Positions 10,814 through 21,523 of a stretch of 64,000 bases of DNA are shown here, piece after piece. Location: contig NC_092287.1 of the NCBI RefSeq assembly GCF_036320965.1, positions 71,037 through 135,036 of the forward strand, given 5' to 3'. Source of the DNA: Panulirus ornatus. Its lineage: Eukaryota > Arthropoda > Malacostraca > Decapoda > Palinuridae. A program made the translations under genes and the position numbers. Under the pieces are notes generated by a model that did not search any database, was not told where the DNA came from, and was given only the letters and a program-made list of their open reading frames with translations. Position 1 is the first letter of the stretch. Each line of letters begins with the position of its first letter.

Positions 10814-11200
10814 TTGAGCCCAAACCTCCAAATTGGCACCAAGAATCTTTTAGTTCTCCCTTTTAATAATCATTTTACCTTACTTCCCATGATGCTTAAA
10901 TCCTTTAATGTAGATATTGCCTTTAGCAACAATAATACAATAAAGAATATCTTAATCAGGAATTCACCAGAAAATTCTCTTGGATGCATCTATAAAGTCC
11001 CATGTGGAAATTGGGATAAATTCTATGTTGGGCAGACTGGTAAGGATCTTTCTGTTAGACTTAAGCAACATAAATATAGTATAAGAACGGGACAAGAATC
11101 AAATGCCTTGTTTAATCACGTTAAAAACTACAATCATTTTATTGACTGGAGTAATGCCATCTCAGTTATTAACCAACTCTATTACCACGAGAATTATTAA
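10814..11200 (+). CDS. PLE GIY-YIG endonuclease fragment
   Basis: Open segment encoding the C-terminal nuclease of a Penelope-like retroelement. GCIYKVPCGNWDKFYVGQTG (10,980-11,040) holds the GIY and YIG equivalents (CIY and YVG); KDLSVRLKQHKYS contains the catalytic-type arginine; the NYNHFIDWSNA block follows. In PLEs this nuclease nicks the target DNA so the RT can prime. The last ~40 residues (RIINESSIIRYTKNYNLNIS) lie in another frame at 11,190-11,306. Fragmentary, not functional. Confidence 0.78.
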   Translation: MSPNLQIGTKNLLVLPFNNHFTLLPMMLKSFNVDIAFSNNNTIKNILIRNSPENSLGCIYKVPCGNWDKFYVGQTGKDLSVRLKQHKYSIRTGQESNALFNHVKNYNHFIDWSNAISVINQLYYHENY

Positions 11201-11403
11201 TGAATCTTCTATTATTAGATACACAAAGAATTATAATCTTAATATTAGTGATGGCCTATACAAATTAGATAACTTTGATAAAATTTGTAAAATGGTAAGT
11301 TTATGAACGCTCGTTGTATGTCTTGGACAATCACAAGTTTACCAAATGGCGTCCTAGCTTCGTCTCTTCGATGTATATCAACTGACTTATATTTTTCTCT
11401 TGT

Positions 11404-11449
11404 GTTTCCCCTGATGATGTGATTATTACACGAAAGTGCACTTGGAAAC
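11404..11449 (+). ncRNA. Hammerhead-ribozyme-like motif in PLE 3' UTR
   Basis: Core CTGATGA (11,411-11,417) and GAAA (11,432-11,435). Stem I GTTTCC (11,404-11,409) pairs fully with GGAAAC (11,444-11,449). Stem II GTG/CAC (11,419-11,421 with 11,429-11,431) closes loop ATTATTA, with one extra T after the core. Stem III is the palindrome AGTGCACT (11,435-11,442), too tight to fold alone but able to pair between two molecules, as reported for PLE hammerheads. Predicted cleavage follows T 11,443. Related copies on the minus strand at 17,400-17,424 and 39,509-39,532 keep both core motifs. Confidence 0.6.
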
Positions 11450-11531
11450 TTATCGTGTTTCATTTTCCCTGTGGACTCGGAGATATCTTGATCACGCGCA
11501 AAATTGTGAGCCTTTCCAATATATGTATATA

Positions 11532-11555
11532 GAGATAGATAGATAGATAGATAGC
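11532..11555. repeat. (GATA)n microsatellite
   Basis: About six GATA units directly after the PLE tail. 11,556-11,970 beyond it holds no recognisable gene or repeat. Confidence 0.9.
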
Positions 11556-11970
11556 TTTGTCCGAAACGGATGTGTGGATCTTGAAGGAAAAGGCACTCAT
11601 CGGTTAAAGGTGTTTAAGATGTGCATTCGAAAAAATGAGGGAATTCTAGATGCTATCGTTGAAAAAGAAACTTGATAGAGACGGATATACAGAGGAAGAA
11701 TTAAATTCAGCACGTCGTCGAAGCTACATCCTTCTGATGGACATGTAAGAAAGAATAGATATGAAACCTGCAGGAGGAAGCCCGTGGACAATTATGCTGG
11801 AACTGATGAAAGAAGGATCAAATTAGTGGATACCAAACAGATAGGGGAAATATAGAACACTAAGGATAATTCGGGAGGTAGACAAACGAGAATACAGGTA
11901 TCCATTAGATAGCTCTAATGATGAGTACAGTAAACATGTGAAGAGGATGGGGATGCCGAGCTCTGCTCAC

Positions 11971-12120
11971 CTGCTAATAGAGATATTTCTTGGTGGACAG
12001 CGTCAATAGCCTTTGCCAGTTTCAGCTTGTACTCGCCGGCTGCCTCCTCTCGTGTTCCAGGGCACTCTTTCGTCTTAGGGCACGGAACAGCTTGCCTCTG
12101 GCCATGGTCCACCTTGGGAG
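11971..12120 (-). CDS. LicD/FKRP-like gene A, exon 2
   Basis: Exon bounded by an acceptor (TGTATCACAG at 12,121-12,130) and a donor (GTGAGC at 11,965-11,970). Coding: APKVDHGQRQAVPCPKTKEC, then PGTREEAAGEYKLKLAKAID and AVHQEISLLA. The boundaries are supported by phase. The upstream exon ends AAA-G, this exon begins CT and ends GCA-G, so both junctions are phase 1. The final ISLLA(G) and its phase match the end of gene B exon 2 (QRQITRLA(G)), which leads straight into a LicD catalytic exon. Inferred role: stem region between the membrane anchor and the Golgi-lumen catalytic domain. The next exon is not found in 1-11,970, which is filled with retroelements. It lies left of the window, or the gene is broken. 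Confidence 0.6.
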
Positions 12121-12295
12121 CTGTGATACATAGGTTCATTTCAAGAACATGTTTCAAGTAAGAGCTTTAGTCAGAAATGGTGCATTTCTAAGAAACTTGT
12201 CACCAATAGCACACAAATTTTGATTCATTTAATCAGTATTTGCCAGTATCAGGGTCAAAGAAAGTTAGATTTAGGCCAAATGTTTTTATTTGTTA

Positions 12296-12505
12296 ATAAT
12301 TGTAATAATTTCTCATAAAATGATAATTGTCATTATTATTATTATCATTATTAATATACTGATGGTAATAATAGCATTGACGATTATAAGGACTGTTGCT
12401 GCTACCACTACTACTAATGATAATAATGATAACGATGATAACAGTAATAATAGTATGTGTTATCATTTTTGTTATTAATAATACTATTATCATTATCATC
12501 ATTAT
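12296..12505. repeat. Low-complexity (ATT/ATC/ATG)n region
   Basis: Interrupted trinucleotide-rich stretch (TTATTATTATCATT and ATGATAATAATGATAAC types) inside the intron of gene A. ORFs across it are simple-sequence artefacts. Confidence 0.85.
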
Positions 12506-13095
12506 GGGTATGTTTGAAGGAAAAGTAGTCCAAGCAATATCATAAAGATGCCAGGCATGGAATATAAGTAATGCAGTGCGGAGGAGGGTGGATGTGTTGG
12601 AATTGAAATGTATAGTGCGAACTGGTTTCATTTAGTATGTAATGAAAGGGTAGGAGAGATGTGATTGTAAAAAGAGTGTAGTTGAAAGAGCTGAGAGGGT
12701 GTGGACATATGGAAAGAATGAGTTAGAAAAGGTTGACAAAGAGGATACGAGTAAGAAGTGGAGGCAAGTAACAAGGAGAACCGGGAGGCCATGTCAGAGA
12801 TGGATGGATGTAGGGAAGGTTTTTAGCGATCGGGGCCTGGATATGCAGGAAAGTGAAAGGCATGCACTGGCTAGTGATTTGGAACGATGTGATATATAGG
12901 GATTGACTTGCTGTCAGTGGACTGAGCCAGTGTATGTGAAGCGTCCGGGGTAAACTATGAAAAGGTCTGTGGGGCCTGGTGTTCGATAAGGAGCTGTGGT
13001 TTCGGTGCATTACATTTGACAGCTAGAATGGATGTAAGCGGATACGGCATTTTCTTCTTATGTTCCTGGCGCTACCTTGATAATGCGTGAAAATG
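12506..13095 (+). mobile_element. Old RTE-like LINE 3' fragment
   Basis: Starts at GGTATGTTTGAAGGAAAAGT and retains the RRRVDVLEL-like, GRPCQRWMD and SDRGLDMQESERHA blocks, then the 3' UTR with CTGGCGCTACCTTG. Strongly diverged, in several frames and without a TA tail. It lies within the intron of gene A. Confidence 0.78.
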
Positions 13096-13932
13096 AGATG
13101 AAGTATGAATAAAGATATGCATGTTTTATTGAATATGACTAATTCAGCATTGATCAGTTCTTTACTAATGTTCTCCGCTTATCAAGCTGTTCTCTTTTAC
13201 AGGTCTGGTAAATTACCTACAAGCTGGCCAAAGTTCATAAGGGTAGAACCAAACTCAGGTGAAAATCAGTCATGTGATTCTTCGTAGGTATATTGTAACA
13301 CAACGCTTTGTGATTTGAGTCACATTTTCAGGTGAGGAAAGAACCAGGCCTAGGTGCATATACACAAAGCAAGAACCAGGAGATGAATTATTGGCCATTG
13401 AAGTAAACGAGGTAGGCGGCTACTACCTTGCTGCCACAGCTCGCCGGGCATACTGCGACATGATGTCATTACTTATCCGCCGTCACTCGCCGGAATAATG
13501 TTAAGGGTAGGGCGCTGGGCGAAACCAGGAGGTTTTCATTTTGTAAGTTCATGCTCGGGGATTTCTCCTTGATGGTAGTAACCGAGATGCGTTTTTGGGT
13601 TTCCGCTGTGTAGATGATACAGAAAGCTTTGGGAAAACTTAGTGGGGGTCATGCCTTTCTGACGGACGGGGAGTGGAATTCTTATATTACGTGACTACTC
13701 TAGAAGGTTGCTGGTTTTGGTGCTGGGTTGTTTGTAAGCTAGAGATAAAATGTTTCCTTTGAAATTGAAAAAGAATATCACATCTGTCATATAATTGAAG
13801 GTCCTATATACATACAATATCAGGCAATACAGTCTTTTACTGCAGAAAGTATCACTCATTAAAAAAGTTATCCTAAGTACATCTCGATTGCTTATATCAC
13901 TGTGAATAACTTCAATACGAGTAACAAGTAAC
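13096..13932. other. Intron of gene A, no recognised feature
   Basis: No convincing ORF, RNA or repeat. The 60-codon ORF at 13,105-13,287 has no recognisable domain and is probably chance. Confidence 0.5.
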
Positions 13933-14064
13933 CTTTGGATATGATGAAGTGCAGGTCTGCCGACTTGTAGGTGATGGTGTAGATGTACAAGGCGACGAGG
14001 ACGACGACCACCACTACAGCTAGCCGTAGGACCTTCTGACGGATCGTCATGATGCACCACTGTC
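13933..14064 (-). CDS. LicD/FKRP-like gene A, exon 1 (signal anchor)
   Basis: Candidate first coding exon. An acceptor-like CTGCCCAG precedes 14,064, ATG is at 14,048-14,050 and the donor GTTACT follows 13,933. Coding is 39 codons plus one base: MTIRQKVLRL, then a strongly hydrophobic run AVVVVVVLVALYIYTI, then TYKSADLHFIISK. Short basic N-terminus plus one membrane helix is a type II signal-anchor pattern, as expected for Golgi enzymes of the fukutin-related group. It ends phase 1, and the trailing G joins CT of exon 2 (11,971-12,120) to restore an alanine codon. The 5' UTR is probably split by an upstream intron. Confidence 0.6.
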
Positions 14065-14192
14065 CTGGGCAGAAAGAACGTCGTTGTTTAAATAGGATTG
14101 CATCCTTTAAGAGGAACCGTAAAATCCGTTCCAAGAAACGCAATTATCATAAGTAGAATAGGAATGTTAGATAATATCTTCACACGTTCCGA

Positions 14193-14452
14193 AGACACGC
14201 CCTCCCCTACGCACCTCACCCTCCTCTACACACATACTACTTATCCCACAAACCACATCCCACCTAGACATCAAACCCTTCTCTACACGCGCATACTCTA
14301 CCCCATACACCATATCCTCCCCTGCACACCACAGCCATTTCTTACACACCACACTTTCCCTCATTCACAATCTCTTACACATCACAGCCTCCCCTACACA
14401 TCACAATACCCTCCTCGACAAATCACACGCTTCCCTGTACACTCAAACCTTT
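14193..14452. repeat. Degenerate CACACC-type minisatellite
   Basis: Irregular repeats of about 20 bp built from CCCTACACACCACATCCTCC-like units. The same family fills 19.6-21.0 kb. The 118-codon ORF through it is low-complexity and not a gene. Confidence 0.75.
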
Positions 14453-14579
14453 GAAGGGAACAGACGTGTTTGTGGCGCACCCGAGCCGCCGAAAGTCAAT
14501 ATGATTTGTGTTACTCCCCAACTGGATATTTGGATTACGCTTGATTGGAGTACTGTCTTCACACAAGATTGTCGAATTC

Positions 14580-14582
<3 letters not shown>

Positions 14583-14611
<29 letters not shown>
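14583..14611. repeat. (TA)n microsatellite
   Basis: Short TA tract at the 5' border of a truncated SINE-like element. Confidence 0.9.
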
Positions 14612-14614
<3 letters not shown>

Positions 14615-14780
14615 GAGCGGGTGGCTGGAAATACTCCCCTCTTGTTTTTTTTTTTTTTAATTTTCCAAAAGAAGGAACAGAGAAGGGGGCCAAGTGAGGA
14701 TATTCCCTCTAAGGCCCAGTCCTCTGTTCTTAACGCTACCTCGCTAACGCGGGAAATGGCGAATAGTATGAAAAAAAAAA
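14612..14780 (+). mobile_element. SINE-like non-autonomous element, 5'-truncated
   Basis: Begins at GGGAGCGGGTGGCTGGAAAT, followed by the T-rich stretch, CCAAAAGAAGGAACAGAGAA and the tail module CGCTACCTCGCTAACGCGGG ending GGCGAATAGTATGAAA. It runs directly into the tail of a minus-strand LINE. Confidence 0.75.

Positions 14781-17276
<2,496 letters not shown>

Positions 17277-17350
<74 letters not shown>
17277..17350. repeat. Poly-A and (TA)n LINE tail
   Basis: A run followed by about 28 TA units between the LINE end and the PLE start. Confidence 0.93.
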
Positions 17351-17352
<2 letters not shown>

Positions 17353-17567
17353 CTATGAGTCCACGGGGAAAATGAAACACGAAAAGTTCCCAAGTGCACT
17401 TTCGTGTAATAATCACATCATCAGGGGAGACACAAGAGAGGAATATAACAGTCAGTTGATGTACATCGAAGAGACTAAGCTAGGACGCCATTTGGTAAAC
17501 ATGTGATTGTCCAAAACATACAACGAGCGTTCATCATATCTTGATCACGCGCAAAATTGTGATCCTT

Positions 17568-17572
<5 letters not shown>
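17351..17572. mobile_element. PLE tail unit, inverted plus direct parts
   Basis: 17,351-17,533 is the PLE 3' UTR on the minus strand, starting TCCTATGAGTCCACGGGG at the TA border and containing the reverse of the hammerhead core (17,400-17,424). 17,534-17,572 is the terminal PLE segment on the plus strand (ATCTTGATCACGCGCAAAAT), ending in (TA)n. It is the smallest of three minus-then-plus PLE units in the window. Confidence 0.75.

Positions 17573-17645
<73 letters not shown>
17573..17645. repeat. (TA)n microsatellite
   Basis: About 36 TA units between two PLE units. Confidence 0.95.
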
Positions 17646-17647
<2 letters not shown>

Positions 17648-18020
17648 CTACGAGTCCACGGGGGAAATGAAACACGATAAGTGAAGAGACGTAGCTAGGA
17701 CGCCATTTGGTAAACAAGTGATTGTTCAAAACAGACAACGAGCGTATCAAACTTATTATGAGGACAAGAAGGTGAATTGTTTACAAATTTTATCAATAAA
17801 GTTATCCAATTTGTATAGACCTTCACTTATATCAAGGTTATAATTCTTTGTGTATTTGATAATAGAAGATTCAATGATATTTTTCGTGGTACTGGAGTTA
17901 GAGTTAATAACTGGGATGGCGTTACTCCAGTCAATACAAAGATCTTAGTTTTTAATGTGATTAAACAAGGCATTTGATTCTTGTCCTGTTCTTATACTAT
18001 ATTTATGTTGCTTAGGTCTA
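17646..18020 (-). mobile_element. PLE fragment, inverted arm
   Basis: PLE 3' UTR with an internal deletion that removes the hammerhead core (ACACGATAAGTGAAGAGACG joins distant parts), then the end of the GIY-YIG ORF in reverse, back to CTGTTAGACCTAAGCAACAT. It ends at 18,020, where the plus-strand PLE starts. Confidence 0.78.
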
Positions 18021-19026
18021 ACAGATAGGAAAATAATGGCATGTTACCATCTTTAGATTGCATGATCCGTGGGCAAGGAAAGAAGTTCAAGTTTAGCGTA
18101 TACAGAAAATCTACCAATGTAGTCTCATGTATATTATTACTCATCTCAACATGACAGAGTTAGATTATCATCATTTCAGTCTATGTTCCTTAGGGCATTA
18201 CGTATTTGTAGTGCAGAGTTTATTGATGTTGAGAATATATATTCTATTGGATCTAAGTTAAAGTACCCTAGATCTTTCATTGATAAATCCCTTAAGTCAG
18301 CAAAGAAATCATTTTAGAGAGTTGAATTCAAACCTTCGATTGAAACCATGAATCTTTTAGTTCTCCCTTTAAATAACAATTTTACTTTGCTTCCCATTTA
18401 CTTAAATTATTTGATGCAAATGTTCCCTTCAGTAACAATAATACAATAAAGAATATCTCAATCAGGAACTAACCAGAAAATTCTCCTGTATACATCTATA
18501 AAGTACCATGTAGAAATTGTGATAAGTTTTATTTGGGGCAGTCTTTCTGTTAGACTTAAGCAACATGGATGTAGCATAAGAACAGGACAAGAATCAAATG
18601 CCCTGTTAATTACAAAAAAACTATTATCATTGTATTGACTGGAGTAATGCCATCTCTGTCATTAACTCCAGTACCACGAGAAATATCATTGAATCTTCTA
18701 TTTTCAAATGCACAAAGAATTATAGCCTTAACATTAGTGAAGGTCTATACAAATTGGATAACTTTATTGATAAAATTTGTAAACAACTCACCTTGTTCAC
18801 ACAATAAGTTTATTATACGCTCGTTGTCTGTCTTGAACAATCACTTGTTTACCAAATGGCGTCGTAGCTACGTCTCTTCGTTATACATCTACTGACTTGA
18901 ATTTTTCTCTTGTATCTTTCCTGATGATGTGATTACTCATGCAAGTGCACTTGGGAACTTAACGTGTTTCATTTTCCCCGTGGACTCATAGGAATACACT
19001 TGATCACGCGCAAAATTGTGATCCTT

Positions 19027-19029
<3 letters not shown>
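18021..19029 (+). mobile_element. PLE fragment, direct arm
   Basis: Includes the end of the RT (FSVYRKSTNVVS-like, about 18,090-18,130), the MFLRALRICSAEFIDVEN block (about 18,185), the linker, a frameshifted GIY-YIG region and 3' UTR with a decayed hammerhead core (CTGATGA at 18,921 kept, GAAA changed). It ends with the hairpin GATCAC (19,002-19,007) and GTGATC (19,018-19,023), then (TA)n. Confidence 0.8.

Positions 19030-19088
<59 letters not shown>
19030..19088. repeat. (TA)n microsatellite
   Basis: Separates the PLE tail from a minus-strand LINE tail. Confidence 0.95.
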
Positions 19089-19090
<2 letters not shown>

Positions 19091-19409
19091 CTCTTTTTTT
19101 TGCTTTGTCGCTGTCTCCCGCGTTTGCGAGGTAGCGCAAGGAAACAGACGAAAGAAATGGCCCAACCCACCCCCATACACATGTATATACATACGTCCAC
19201 ACACGCAAATATACATACCTACACAGCTTTCCATGGTTTACCCCAGACGCTTCACATGCCCTGATTCAATCCACAGACAGCACGTCAACCCCGGTATACC
19301 ACATCGATCCAATTTACTCCTTTCACCCTCCTGCATGTTCAGGCCCCGATCACACAAAATCTTTTTTACTCCATCTTTCCACCTCCAATTTGGTCTCCCA
19401 CTTCTCCTA
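19089..19409 (-). mobile_element. RTE-like LINE 3' fragment, young subfamily
   Basis: Short-form 3' UTR plus the last ~50 codons, truncated near the GRPNWRWKD region. It carries the young-subfamily TGA (reverse TCAACCCCGGTATACC at about 19,285). Confidence 0.85.
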
Positions 19410-19609
19410 TACTATTCCTATAAAATTTCTGTGGCAGTATTTTACCATTTCTTTGCATGGTATATATTTCTTATCTTTTTTCTGCCTGCAACTGAACCGG
19501 AAGGAGAAGTGGTTGGGGAGTTGTCTTCTGCTCTACTAATCGTTTATATCACTATATCTAGATTCTTTTTGCGGCTGGTTGTGGACTATTTGGATTTTTA
19601 TTTCCCCCA

Positions 19610-19845
19610 TCCCATGTACTCCCCTACATACCACACTCACCTCCAAACCAAAACTTTCCCAGCACGCCATACCACTCCAGTACACTACACCCTCTATTAT
19701 AGACTGCACCTTTCCTTATACACTCTCCATTACACAACATCTGCCCCTACATACCACTCCCTCTCCTGTACACCATACCCATCCCAAAACATCATAGTCT
19801 CTCCTGCACACCACATCCTCTCCTACACATCACGCTCTCCCATAC
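19610..19845. repeat. Degenerate CACACC-type minisatellite
   Basis: Irregular TACACACCACATCCTCC-like units, the same family as 14,193-14,452. 19,410-19,609 shows no feature. Confidence 0.7.
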
Positions 19846-19892
19846 GCATAGATACTCATGGGAGTTTGCCCCTCCTATTGATAGTGAACAGA

Positions 19893-20015
19893 CCAAATGT
19901 AAACATGGCTGTTGTAAAATCAGTAAGTTCGGAGATGATACTTGCAAAAGATTACAAGATATTTGCAAACATTTCATCCACTGAGGAGTGCCATGAATTT
20001 GCTTATTGTGAATAG
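19893..20015 (+). CDS. Possible exon fragment with PAN/apple-like segment
   Basis: Short open segment MAVVKSVSSEMILAKDYKIF then ANISSTEECHEFAYCE, ending at TAG. The cysteine spacing and 'ISSTEEC..FAYC' pattern resemble the start of PAN/apple modules common in arthropod secreted proteins. No splice sites were convincingly placed and there is no supporting neighbour, so this could be chance or a dead exon. Confidence 0.2.
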   Translation, partial: PNVNMAVVKSVSSEMILAKDYKIFANISSTEECHEFAYCE

Positions 20016-20279
20016 TTCTTTTCTTATTTATCTAGATACGTAATCCAGTTACTGTTGTTCAACTCTTGTAAACTACATGTATCATGTAAACTGCCATTTC
20101 ATTCATTGTGTTGCCCAAACCATGTTAACACTTCTCTCATCATATATCCTGTAATGTATTTCAATCATTACGCCCCCCCCCCCCAAGTCCCTGGAACATG
20201 TGTGCACTCTGTATCCTCTTTTGTGAACCCGCCCACAGGATGGGTAGGAGTGCATAAAAGATTAGCCGCTCAGGCAGCA

Positions 20280-20975
20280 AAAATCAATCACCACATCCTC
20301 CCCTACACACCATACCTTCATCCACACACCACCTCCGCCCTTACACACCACACTCTCCCTTACACGTAATATCCCCTACACGCCATTGCCCCCTTGACAC
20401 ACCATACCCACCACATCTTCCTTTATACACTATACCCTCCCCTACACACCACATCCTCCCTACACACTACACATTCCCAACACACAACATCATTCCCTAT
20501 ACAGTGCACTCTCCCCTACACTCTATTCCTCCCAGCAAACCAAATTCTCTCATATCGCACACACCCTAACACCCCACATCCTCTCCTTTATACCACACCT
20601 TCCCTTGTACACCACGCCCAATCATACCTATCACATCCTTTTCCATACAACACACCCTCCAATGAGAATATACCCCCGCTAAACACCACACCCTTCCGTA
20701 CGCACTTCATCCTCCCTCAAACATCACACCTTCCCCCGTATGCCGTACCCTTCCACACACATCTTTCCCTACATACCGCATCCTCCACTACTCAGCACAC
20801 TGTCCTCTACTCACTACATCCTCATCTACACAGCATACCTTCCACTATATGACCATACCCTCCCATACACTTCATTCCCTTCACACTACACCCTTCCCCT
20901 ACATACCACGTCCTCCTCTACAACCTACCCTTTGCTACACACCATCCCCTCCCGTACTCCACGACATGGTTGCTA
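20280..20975. repeat. Degenerate CACACC-type minisatellite, main block
   Basis: About 700 bp of CCCTACACACCACATCCTCC-like units of about 20 bp, with no strict period. A poly-C run lies at 20,170-20,184. ORFs through it (for example 20,394-20,852) are compositional artefacts. Confidence 0.75.
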
Positions 20976-21146
20976 CCGGTAGACTTGGCTCACTAACTCA
21001 TCTTACACTACCCGCCAGAGATGAAGCTCTGACTTACATAATATCCACAGATTAAGAAGAAACGGAACATAATTTGCTATTTCTCTAGGTTCTCTTTTTG
21101 ATCACTGTCATAATCACCACTTCATTTTCAAAAGTTTCTGTACTTA

Positions 21147-21350
21147 CACGAAGGCAAAGGCCGTCAGGAGAGGTCCAACAGACGACTACAGTTGTAATAT
21201 GTGGTAAAGCCGTAGGGTAGATGGAAGTAGTGATCCGGATACAACTGGCTCACGACAGCCCTCCAGGTGCAGCCAAAGCCGGTGCACCTGTGCGCCACAC
21301 AAGTGAGCGGAAGATGTTTCATCACAGCAGCACCTCGACCGCACACACTA
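21147..21350 (-). CDS. Possible host exon, unidentified
   Basis: A strong donor consensus (GTAAGTAC, minus strand at about 21,140-21,147) follows a stretch reading CTGFGCTWRAVVSQLYPDHY then FHLPYGFTTYYNCSR. The base composition is unlike the flanking repeats. In this frame a TGA (about 21,164) precedes the donor. Switching frame just before gives GPLLTAFAFV up to the donor, so a frameshift or sequence error may be present. The family is not recognised. Confidence 0.25.
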
Positions 21351-21523
21351 TTCCTCCCTATCTATTTCGTTATAGGTAAGCTTAATCATGGAATTCCTTC
21401 CTACATAAATGAAAACCTCTCCCTCGAGTCTACCCGTTGTACACTAGCTCCAGAAAATATCGGTGCAGGGTGGGTGTGATCAACGACCACCGAAAACATA
21501 CTTTTAACTTGTGACATGTAGGG

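Larger units (their letters stand above)
10611..11535 (+). mobile_element. Penelope-like element, 3' part
   Basis: 5'-truncated PLE: the end of the RT domain (MFLRALRICSPEFIDDEFEN, from 10,669), the linker, the GIY-YIG endonuclease, the 3' UTR with a hammerhead-like core, and the terminal TTGATCACGCGCAAAATTGT segment. The reading frame shifts near 10,860 and again near 11,190, so this copy is inactive. Confidence 0.85.

Noticed and set aside
20394..20852. 152-codon ORF rich in His, Pro, Thr and Leu
   Set aside because: Product of the CACACC minisatellite, compositionally biased and without domain content.
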